DNA of 7,607 bases from Hyphomicrobiales bacterium (lineage in GTDB: Bacteria; Pseudomonadota; Alphaproteobacteria; Rhizobiales; JAKIUO01), in NCBI GenBank assembly GCA_027069645.1, contig JALXEI010000073.1, positions 1 to 7,607 of the forward strand. The letters are read 5' to 3'. Below the pieces are notes generated by a model, which made no database searches, was not told the origin of the DNA, and saw only the letters and a program-made list of their open reading frames with translations. A program made the position numbers and the translations under genes. Shown piece after piece: positions 1-5,384 of this stretch (positions are counted from its first letter, which is position 1; the number at the start of each line of letters is the position of its first letter).

Positions 1-18
1 CCTGGTGAGATATGCGAC

Positions 19-429
19 CTAACCGGCCTGCAAACGCTCGATTTCAATGCCGACGCTTTGACATTCGGGGATGATGTCGGGTTTTTCGATGCGCACCTTT
101 GCTGCCAGCACCCGCCTGTCGGCAAGCGCACTTTCGGCGATCATATCGGCGAGGGTTTCAATCAGGTTGACATGGCCGCGGGCGATGATGGCCTTGATAT
201 TGTCCACCACATTGCCATAACAAACGACATTTTCCAGCCGGTCCTCCAGCCCTTCTTCCCCCTCGCGCACGGTGAGATCCACCGATATCACCAGTTTTTG
301 CGGGGCCAGCTTTTCATGTTCCAGGACGCCTACCACGGCCTGCACTTCGAGATCGCGCACAAAGACATGGCGTGTGCGGTTGATGGCATTGGCCCGGGTT
401 CTGGTCAGACTGAGGATCGGTTCGTTCAT
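19..429 (-). CDS. folB: Dihydroneopterin aldolase family protein (FolB)
   Basis: A protein of 136 residues, normal for the FolB/FolX family. FolB cleaves 7,8-dihydroneopterin to 6-hydroxymethyl-7,8-dihydropterin and glycolaldehyde in cytosolic folate synthesis. The family pattern is complete: a VRDLEVQAVVGVLEHE segment (residues 24-39), Tyr71 in VVCYGNVV, LIETLAD with Glu91, and EKPDIIPE with Lys116. By alignment from memory, Glu39, Tyr71, Glu91 and Lys116 match the four catalytic or pterin-binding residues known in Staphylococcus aureus FolB. The start is the ATG at 427-429, because an AGGTGAG Shine-Dalgarno lies 6 bases upstream. A longer frame from a TTG at 498 would add 23 unconserved residues. 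The gene follows a pteridine-reductase-like SDR after 65 bases and is probably in the same operon. FolX-type epimerase activity cannot be excluded by sequence. Confidence 0.9.
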   Translation of the reverse strand: MNEPILSLTRTRANAINRTRHVFVRDLEVQAVVGVLEHEKLAPQKLVISVDLTVREGEEGLEDRLENVVCYGNVVDNIKAIIARGHVNLIETLADMIAESALADRRVLAAKVRIEKPDIIPECQSVGIEIERLQAG

Positions 430-435
430 ATCACA

Positions 436-442
436 CTCACCT
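436..442 (-). promoter_or_regulatory. Ribosome binding site that fixes the folB start
   Basis: On the minus strand this reads AGGTGAG and sits 6 bases before the ATG at 427-429. It supports that ATG over the upstream TTG at 496-498, which overlaps the stop codon of the preceding SDR gene. A run of eight T on the minus strand (446-453) lies just upstream of it, with no stable GC stem before it, so this is not a convincing terminator. Confidence 0.6.
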
Positions 443-494
443 GGTAAAAAAAACATGCCCTGTTCGCCTACACCCAAAGGGTTTGAAAGTCCAC

Positions 495-1280
495 TCAATC
501 ATGTTTATTGGTGACATCCGGGGTCTGCCAGGCGAGGTGTCGCCCGCCATCGAGGGCAATCATCTGGCCGGTCATACTCGGCATGTCGATGATAAACCGG
601 ATGGTGCGGGCAATGTCATCAGGCGTGGCACATTCCCCAAGCGGCAGGCTGGCGCACTGCTTTCTGAATTCCCGTTCGCTCTGGCGTTTGTTGGGCAGGA
701 TCGGCCCTGGACCAATGGCGTTGACGCGCACATCCGGAGCGAGCGCCTGGGCCAGCGTTCGGGTCGCCGTCCACAGGGCCGATTTGGCCAGCGTGTAGGA
801 CATGTAATAGGGTGTCAGCCGCCAGACCTTCTGATCGAGAATATTGATAATATTGCCCTTTTGCCCGGACGGCAGTTGCGCTACCAGCGCCTCGGAAAGC
901 ATTAGCGGCGCCGTCAGATTAACCTGCATCTGCTGATGATATTTCCACATGCCCTCAGCCGGATCGGCAAGACTTTGCAAGCTGTCGGGATCAAACAGGG
1001 AGGCATTGTTGATGAGCACGGTCACCGGCCCGAAGCGCCGCGCGACAGCCGGCAGCAATTCACGAACCTGCGCCTCATTATCAAGGTCGCCATGAACGGC
1101 AAGGGCCTCGCCGCCGCTTCTTTCAATCTTCGCCACAACCTCAAGAGCCGCCTCTTTCGAGCTGTTATAGTGGACCCCGACGGTGTGGCCATGCGCGGCC
1201 AGATCAAGGGCAATGTGACGGCCAATGCGATGAGATGCGCCGGTGACAAGGGCCACACCCTGCCGGTTTTGTTCGCTCAT
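495..1280 (-). CDS. SDR oxidoreductase of the pteridine reductase / FolM type
   Basis: A 261-residue classical-length SDR, probably an NADPH-dependent pterin reductase. The cofactor loop is TGASHRIG (residues 13-20). Arg at the sixth place gives the TGxxxRxG form typical of trypanosomatid PTR1 and E. coli FolM, not the usual TGxxxGxG. NNAS follows at 91-94. The catalytic region has Tyr162-x-x-x-Lys166, and Asp149 lies 13 residues before the Tyr where most SDRs have Ser. PTR1 (Asp181, Tyr194, Lys198) and FolM share this Asp and this spacing. IGPGPIL (189-195) is the usual PG loop, and the protein ends with DGGRHLAW. It starts 39 bases after the antiporter stop and precedes folB, so a folate or tetrahydropterin role is likely. 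Whether the substrate is dihydromonapterin, dihydrobiopterin or dihydrofolate cannot be told. FolM is the closest named relative, but I leave the symbol empty. Confidence 0.88.
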   Translation of the reverse strand: MSEQNRQGVALVTGASHRIGRHIALDLAAHGHTVGVHYNSSKEAALEVVAKIERSGGEALAVHGDLDNEAQVRELLPAVARRFGPVTVLINNASLFDPDSLQSLADPAEGMWKYHQQMQVNLTAPLMLSEALVAQLPSGQKGNIINILDQKVWRLTPYYMSYTLAKSALWTATRTLAQALAPDVRVNAIGPGPILPNKRQSEREFRKQCASLPLGECATPDDIARTIRFIIDMPSMTGQMIALDGGRHLAWQTPDVTNKHD

Positions 1281-1319
1281 AAGGATTATTGCCCCTGCTT
1301 ATGCCTCTCCCGAAAACCG

Positions 1320-2333
1320 CTATTTCAGCATCACGCCGGTTGCCTCGATCACATTGGCCGCAGCGCCCCCCGTTTGCGGCGCATAGACAAAATACACATA
1401 GGCCAGATAGGCCGCCAGAAAACCGACGCCCGACAGGCGGGTGATTTGTGCACCCCTGATGACAAAGGGCAGCAACAGGACACTGGCGGCCAGCATAATC
1501 CACAAATCGACCCCGAGAAATGAAGCCGGAACCGGAACGGGCGCAACCATTGTCGTGACCCCCATCACGGCCAGCAAATTGAACAGGTTGGAGCCCAGCA
1601 CATTGCCTATAGCCAGAGCAGCCTGGCCGCGTATGGCGGCGGTCAGAGTGGTGGCCAGTTCCGGTAGTGATGTTCCCAGCGCCACAAGTGTCAGCCCGAT
1701 CACTTCATCACTGACATGAAAACGCCGGGCAATTTCAGAAGCTGAATCGACCGTCAGGCTGGCAGCAATCGGCAGCCCGACAAGACCGGCCAGCAGCAAC
1801 CCGAAAATGACAATATTGCTTTTCGGGGCCCCGGCATCCCCGTCGATCAGTTCCATTGCTTCTTCACCAAGGACGGTTGCCGCATCCTTGTGCTGTTCTG
1901 CCCGTCTGGCCTGTTCCAGCAAAAAACCGACCAACAGTGCGAACAGCAAGGCGCCATGCCAGAAAGACAGCGGCCCTGCGAAACAAAGGGCAATAAAAAT
2001 CAGGCTGGCCAAAATGACATAAACCGTGTTGCGAACGACAAAGTCCTGTTCGGTATCGGTGGCGATGATAATGGCCGGCAGTCCCAGAACCAGCAGAATA
2101 TTGGCGATATTCGAGCCCACAACATTGCCAATGGCCATGCCTGGCGCACCGGCCAGCGCCGCGCGCAGCGACACGACCAGTTCAGGCGCCGATGTGCCAA
2201 AAGCGACAATCGTCAGGCCGATGACCAGTGTTGGAATACCCAGCTTCACCGACAGGGCCACGGCACCGCGTACCAGTGCATCCCCGCAAATCAGCAGCAG
2301 GACGATACCAACACATAATAGCAGATAGGTCAT
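1320..2333 (-). CDS. Calcium/sodium antiporter, CaCA family (YrbG-like)
   Basis: A 337-residue polytopic inner-membrane protein with the internal duplication that defines the Ca2+/cation antiporter family. The first alpha repeat has AFGTSAPELVVS (44-55) and GNVVGSNIANI (69-79). The second has ALGTSLPELATT (218-229) and GNVLGSNLFNL (243-253). The acidic Glu51 and Glu225 of the PEL motifs are the expected cation ligands. About ten hydrophobic segments are visible, with a charged loop at roughly 140-172 that includes an acidic stretch (EEAMELIDGD) between the two halves. Family members exchange Ca2+ (or other cations) for Na+ or H+; the exact ions cannot be read from the sequence. The start is the ATG at 2331-2333. 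No good Shine-Dalgarno is visible before it. It is probably the first gene of a unit with the SDR and folB. Confidence 0.93.
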   Translation of the reverse strand: MTYLLLCVGIVLLLICGDALVRGAVALSVKLGIPTLVIGLTIVAFGTSAPELVVSLRAALAGAPGMAIGNVVGSNIANILLVLGLPAIIIATDTEQDFVVRNTVYVILASLIFIALCFAGPLSFWHGALLFALLVGFLLEQARRAEQHKDAATVLGEEAMELIDGDAGAPKSNIVIFGLLLAGLVGLPIAASLTVDSASEIARRFHVSDEVIGLTLVALGTSLPELATTLTAAIRGQAALAIGNVLGSNLFNLLAVMGVTTMVAPVPVPASFLGVDLWIMLAASVLLLPFVIRGAQITRLSGVGFLAAYLAYVYFVYAPQTGGAAANVIEATGVMLK

Positions 2334-2665
2334 TTAATCCAGTCAACCCTGTAATTTATGCTCTGTATATCCCGCGGGACGTCTCCGGCTTCTATACAGA
2401 AAAAAGCCGGGGTCAATTCAATAGAACAGTTGTCCGATTATTCCAAATGCCAGGCTGTGGCCCTTCCGCAACATCCTTCGTATATTGCAGACATTTACCT
2501 TCCTCTCACAGCGGGCCCGCAACAGCCAACAAGCCGCACTGCCAAACACTACCCCCTGAAATCTGGGATTTCCGGCTTCGAACTTCAAGATTTGATCATG
2601 TTTTGCAAAGCCTGGAAAACCGATCGGCCCCTGTCTCCACGCCCCTGTTTTGTGGGTTTCGGGGA
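2334..2665. other. 332-base intergenic region between the AIM24-family gene and the antiporter
   Basis: No credible gene is visible. Frames that cross it are antisense to flanking genes or start from a TTG on top of the AIM24-family stop codon. It must hold the end of the AIM24-family transcript and probably the antiporter promoter. A small perfect hairpin lies at 2558-2572 (6-bp stem GAAATC/GATTTC, 3-base loop), with no U-run to make it a normal terminator. On the minus strand TTGACC is followed after 14 bases by TATAGA; this spacing is too short for a convincing sigma-70 promoter. Nested inverted repeats at 2362-2410 are listed separately. Confidence 0.6.
2362..2410. repeat. Nested inverted repeats upstream of the antiporter gene
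   Basis: Three symmetrical elements overlap within 49 bases. TCTGTATA (2362-2369) pairs with TATACAGA (2393-2400), a perfect 8-bp inverted repeat. Inside it lies the perfect 10-bp palindrome TCCCGCGGGA (2370-2379). CCGGCTT (2385-2391) pairs with AAGCCGG (2404-2410). The block is about 30 to 80 bases upstream of the antiporter ATG, where an operator or a 5' leader structure would lie. There is no U-run after either stem, so a terminator is unlikely. Its function is unknown. Confidence 0.45.
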
Positions 2666-3520
2666 TCAATCTCCGTCGAGCAGGTCTCCGAGGCCACCGA
2701 GCAGGGAGCCTTCACCGACACTGCTGCCGGTCACACCCGGCGCCGCAGCGGCCATGCGTCCGGCAAGGCGGGAGAAAGGCAGGGATTGCAGCCACACCTT
2801 GCCCGGTCCGGTCAGCCTGGCAAAGAATACGCCTTCGCCACCGAAAATCATCGACTTGACCGACCCGGCCCGTTCCAGATCAAAATCGACGCTCGGCATC
2901 ATGGCTGCAAGACAGCCCGTATCCACATGCAACACCTCGCCGGGCTGCAATTCACGCTCGACCACCGTGCCGCCGGCATGAACAAACACCCAGCCATCGC
3001 CCTCCAGCTTTTGCATGATGAAACCCTCACCGCCAAACAGGCCGGTCATGATTTTTTGCTGAAAATGAATCCCCACCTGCACACCGCGCGCGGCACACAA
3101 AAAGCTGTCTTTCTGGCAAATCAGCGTGCCGCCCATCTGATCGAGTTTGACCGGCAGGATATGCCCCGGATAGGGTGCCGCAAAGGCCACCCGTGCCTTG
3201 CCCGCCCCTTGATGAGTGAACAGGGTCATAAACAGGCTTTCTCCTGTCAGGATACGCTTGCCCGCCCCGGCCAGCTTGCCAAGAAAGCCCGATTCCTCAT
3301 GCTTTTTCGAACCATCGCCAAAAACCGTATCCATATGGATATCGGCATGTTTGAACATCAGCGCCCCGGCCTCGGCAATGGCGCTTTCGCCGGGGTCAAG
3401 CTCGACCTCGACAAACTGCATTTCCGCACCTTTGATCTCGAAGTCAATATCATCATCGACCCCGTGATCACGCGCATGATGTGCGGCGGCCACTTTCGGC
3501 ACCGATCCCCATACGTCCAT
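2666..3520 (-). CDS. AIM24 / TIGR00266 family protein
   Basis: A 284-residue protein of the widespread AIM24-like family (TIGR00266), named after yeast Aim24, a mitochondrial inner-membrane protein. The biochemical role of the bacterial members is not settled. Recognisable segments are FEIKGAEMQFVEVELDPGE (27-45), EAGALMFK (50-57), LTGESLFMTLF (91-101), the GLFGGEGF and GWVFVHAGGTVVERELQPGE stretch (160-194), HVDTGCLAAM (198-207) and IFGGEGVFFARLTGPGKVWLQSLPF (in 225-249). The body is a glycine-rich beta fold with no signal peptide and no membrane segment, so it is probably cytosolic. About 26 residues, rich in His and Asp, precede the conserved core. The start is the ATG at 3518-3520, with an AAGGGG Shine-Dalgarno at 3527-3532, and there is no other Met before residue 34. 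The C-terminal tail is Gly/Ser-rich. It seems to be transcribed alone or by read-through from tRNA-Phe. Confidence 0.88.
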   Translation of the reverse strand: MDVWGSVPKVAAAHHARDHGVDDDIDFEIKGAEMQFVEVELDPGESAIAEAGALMFKHADIHMDTVFGDGSKKHEESGFLGKLAGAGKRILTGESLFMTLFTHQGAGKARVAFAAPYPGHILPVKLDQMGGTLICQKDSFLCAARGVQVGIHFQQKIMTGLFGGEGFIMQKLEGDGWVFVHAGGTVVERELQPGEVLHVDTGCLAAMMPSVDFDLERAGSVKSMIFGGEGVFFARLTGPGKVWLQSLPFSRLAGRMAAAAPGVTGSSVGEGSLLGGLGDLLDGD

Positions 3521-3736
3521 TTTTTTCCCCTTCAGGATTTCCCCGTCACCGAAAACCGGCTCGTATTTCTCACATGGACCATTTCAGTTTTTAGGGGAAT
3601 ATTCCAGCGTCTGCCGATACTCCGCAAGCACCCTGTCCCCCATAACAAATGTTTTGGCCTCCGCCCTGCTACCATATGTAAGGTACCCGCGACAGTATTT
3701 TCAATACCCGGAAATCATTTGAAACAGTGAAATATA

Positions 3737-3812
<76 letters not shown>

Positions 3813-3821
3813 ATTGAGGAG

Positions 3822-3838
3822 AGAGAGATTTCCTCTCT
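3822..3838 (-). other. Small hairpin in the tRNA-Phe 5' leader
   Basis: AGAGAG and CTCTCT form a perfect 6-bp stem with a 5-base loop, inside the short precursor leader between the predicted transcription start and the mature tRNA 5' end at 3812. It sits about 10 bases before the RNase P cleavage site. The purine/pyrimidine bias makes slipped pairings possible. No function is claimed. Confidence 0.35.
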
Positions 3839-3849
3839 TGGAGCGAAAC

Positions 3850-3878
3850 CTTATAGGCATATATCGTCAGCTTGTCCA
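3850..3878 (-). promoter_or_regulatory. Sigma-70-type promoter of tRNA-Phe
   Basis: On the minus strand a -35 element TGGACA (3873-3878) is followed after exactly 17 bases by a -10 element TATAAG (3850-3855). This places the start of transcription near 3843, about 30 bases before the mature tRNA. It is the best-matching promoter in the window. The -35 box lies in the loop of a 9-bp inverted repeat at 3863-3901. Confidence 0.65.
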
Positions 3879-3901
3879 GCGAAACTGCACCTGCTGACGA
3901 T
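3863..3901. repeat. 9-bp inverted repeat over the tRNA-Phe promoter
   Basis: ATCGTCAGC (3863-3871) and GCTGACGAT (3893-3901) are perfect reverse complements separated by 21 bases. The inner arm lies in the promoter spacer and the -35 box lies between the arms. It could be the 3' hairpin of the upstream OmpA-family transcript, an operator, or chance. The U-run of a standard terminator is missing. Confidence 0.5.
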
Positions 3902-3954
3902 CAATAATAACAAAACCGAAAATCAGAACGGCCAGCAAACGGGAGCCGGGCGTC

Positions 3955-3997
3955 AGGCCGTAAACTCACAAACAGATTTCGGCCGGGTTTACGGCCT
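3955..3997 (-). terminator. Candidate hairpin at the end of the OmpA-family gene
   Basis: AGGCCGTAAAC (3955-3965) and GTTTACGGCCT (3987-3997) form a perfect 11-bp inverted repeat with a 21-base loop, and one arm overlaps the TAG stop codon (3996-3998). It is well placed to stop or protect the minus-strand transcript. No T-tract follows on the minus strand, so it would not be a standard intrinsic terminator. An alternative short pairing, GGCCG (3956-3960) with CGGCC (3980-3984), is possible. Confidence 0.4.
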
Positions 3998-5039
3998 ATC
4001 GAACGAGATTGATGAATTCGACGCGACGGTTTTCCGCGGCTTCAGGATCTTTTTTGTTCTTCAGACGCTCTTCTCCATATCCCACCGCAACAAGGCGCCT
4101 GGCTTCAATATGGTGAACCTTGCGCAGATAATCGCGCACGGATGCCGCCCGTTGCGCGGAGAGATTCATATTATAGCGATTGCTGCCAACCGAATCCGTA
4201 TGACCGGCAATAACAAAAGTGGCATCAGCCAGTCGCCCATCCTTCAATGCCTTGCCAATCCGCGCCAGAAGTGGCAGGGCCCTGTCCGTCAGTTTTGCCG
4301 ATTTGTAATCGAATTCAATCACCATATCGAGAGCGTGCAATTTCTTTTGCTCCACAAGCCTGCCCAGTCCCCGACGCTCGCTATTGCTCAGCACCGCCAC
4401 TTTTTTCAGGGGTTTTGCGGCCTTGTGATCTCCGGACGGTTTGTCGGCCCGAACAGTCCCCTTGCCATTCAGCGACTTGCCGGCCGGGACCATGCGGCTC
4501 CCTTTCTCCGGAACAGTTTTGGTTGACACGGGAGCGCGTACCGCCACCGGTTTCCTCGCTGACAGTGCCGCCACTTTCAGACTGTCACTTTCACCCGCGC
4601 TCACCCGTCTGTTTTTTACAGGCGCTTCATAGGCAATATTCTTTTTGACCTGCGGCACTTTGGGTTCAGCAGCCCGCGCGGCCTTGTTCCTGATCGTTTC
4701 AAGAAGTTTCCGGTCGGCTTTTTTGACAGGGGCAACGTACCGCGATACCGGTTCGGGTTTGGCTCCGGCCGGTGTCACTTCCCACCAGGGCTGCCTGCTG
4801 CTTTCTCCGCTTCCACCAAGGGCCGCAACCAGTCGGTTTGTGATCTGCGCCTCAACCGGTTGCTGTTTTATCCTGTCCGACTTGCCGGTAAGGGCCCGTC
4901 CGGCCATTCCACTGCCAGGACTTTTTATGGCGGTCTTCAATGCGGTCATCCGCGGTTCACTATCGGTGGTTCTGTGAGAGAAGCTGAACACGGAAACACC
5001 TGTTACCAATGCAACACCAAATACAACCAACGTCTTCAT
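3996..5039 (-). CDS. OmpA-family peptidoglycan-binding protein with a long basic linker
   Basis: A 347-residue envelope protein in three parts. Residues 3-20 are hydrophobic and follow a Lys, forming an uncleaved anchor or signal peptide; there is no lipobox cysteine and no cysteine anywhere. Residues 25-235 are a Lys/Arg/Pro/Ala-rich, low-complexity stalk. Residues 236-347 are a clear OmpA-like domain: VIEFDYKSAKL (240-250), IAGHTDSVGS (277-286), YNMNLSAQRAASVRDYL (289-305), VGYGEERL (319-326) and NRRVEF (337-342). Asp282 and Arg297, 15 residues apart, match the pair that binds diaminopimelate in Acinetobacter OmpA. There is no beta-barrel domain, so it probably reaches from the inner membrane to the cell wall, as MotB- or Pal-like proteins do. 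The ATG at 5037-5039 has a strong GGGAGG site (5045-5050). The 345-base gap upstream suggests its own promoter. Confidence 0.85.
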   Translation of the reverse strand: MKTLVVFGVALVTGVSVFSFSHRTTDSEPRMTALKTAIKSPGSGMAGRALTGKSDRIKQQPVEAQITNRLVAALGGSGESSRQPWWEVTPAGAKPEPVSRYVAPVKKADRKLLETIRNKAARAAEPKVPQVKKNIAYEAPVKNRRVSAGESDSLKVAALSARKPVAVRAPVSTKTVPEKGSRMVPAGKSLNGKGTVRADKPSGDHKAAKPLKKVAVLSNSERRGLGRLVEQKKLHALDMVIEFDYKSAKLTDRALPLLARIGKALKDGRLADATFVIAGHTDSVGSNRYNMNLSAQRAASVRDYLRKVHHIEARRLVAVGYGEERLKNKKDPEAAENRRVEFINLVR

Positions 5040-5191
5040 ATACGCCTCCCGAAAGCAAATATACGACTCAACTCTCGCAACAGGTTCTTTTATTTATTTC
5101 ATGAAACAATGTCTTCCCGTATATTACTCACCTTCATTTCTTCCCGTGTTTGCAATAAATACAGGATATCAAAGTTCAATGAGGCAAATCC

Positions 5192-5242
5192 CGGCACAAA
5201 AACATTATTTACATCTGTCGCCAGTTTATACTTTTTGTGCCG
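5192..5242. repeat. 11-bp perfect inverted repeat in the AT-rich gap
   Basis: CGGCACAAAAA (5192-5202) and TTTTTGTGCCG (5232-5242) are exact reverse complements around a 29-base spacer. The spacer does not extend the pairing. The stem puts its A/T run on the loop side, so on neither strand does a U-run follow the closing arm, as an intrinsic terminator would need. A paired operator, a small RNA structure or a relic of a small inverted-repeat element are all possible. Confidence 0.5.
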
Positions 5243-5270
5243 ATACGCAAGACCGTGAAGCACAATCGCT

Positions 5271-5280
5271 GTGCGCGCAC
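5271..5280. repeat. 10-bp palindrome GTGCGCGCAC
   Basis: A perfect alternating purine-pyrimidine palindrome in otherwise AT-rich DNA, between the channel gene and the 11-bp inverted repeat. It may be a protein-binding half-site pair or chance; no matching second copy was seen in the window. Confidence 0.3.
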
Positions 5281-5384
5281 TCAATATATGCAGACCACCA
5301 CATATCTCTGTTTATACGATCATGACAGCAAACAAATCAACATTTTCCTGTCCGGTCAGTTTTGTCCCGGAAGTATCGACAATA

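Larger units (their letters stand above)
5040..5384. other. 345-base AT-rich intergenic region with unexplained symmetry
   Basis: By hand count G+C is 40% over 5041-5340, visibly lower than in the genes on each side. No recognisable protein is encoded. A 61-codon minus-strand frame (5099-5284) starts with TTG without a good Shine-Dalgarno and runs through an inverted repeat. The region should hold the end of the channel transcript and the promoter of the OmpA-family gene, but I could not identify a convincing -35/-10 pair. It contains an 11-bp inverted repeat (5192-5242), a 10-bp palindrome (5271-5280) and a 9-base direct repeat TCTTCCCGT (5112-5120 and 5139-5147). Confidence 0.6.

Noticed and set aside
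446..453. T8 run on the minus strand as an intrinsic terminator between the SDR and folB
   Set aside because: No stable GC-rich stem precedes it directly; only a 4-bp ACCC/GGGT pairing is present further upstream. The folB Shine-Dalgarno follows immediately.
430..498. N-terminal extension of FolB from a TTG at 496-498
   Set aside because: The ATG at 427-429 has a good Shine-Dalgarno and gives the normal family length. The extension is not FolB-like.
2571..2579. Direct repeat TCCGGCTTC also present at 2384-2392
   Set aside because: It is only nine bases, with no extension on either side, and fits a chance match.
2418..2669. An 83-codon minus-strand frame following the AIM24-family gene
   Set aside because: Its TTG start overlaps the upstream stop codon and the translation has no recognisable features.
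3596..3605. Palindrome GGAATATTCC upstream of the AIM24-family gene
   Set aside because: Short AT-centred palindromes are common by chance, and no second copy or well-spaced promoter boxes support a role.
2228..3730. A 500-codon plus-strand frame antisense to the AIM24-family gene and part of the antiporter
   Set aside because: It runs opposite two clearly recognised genes and through their intergenic region. Its translation shows no family resemblance, and it is low-complexity shadow coding.
5099..5284. A 61-codon minus-strand frame in the AT-rich gap
   Set aside because: It has a TTG start, no good Shine-Dalgarno and no recognisable motif, and it crosses the 11-bp inverted repeat. It may be a real small protein, but the sequence gives no positive support.
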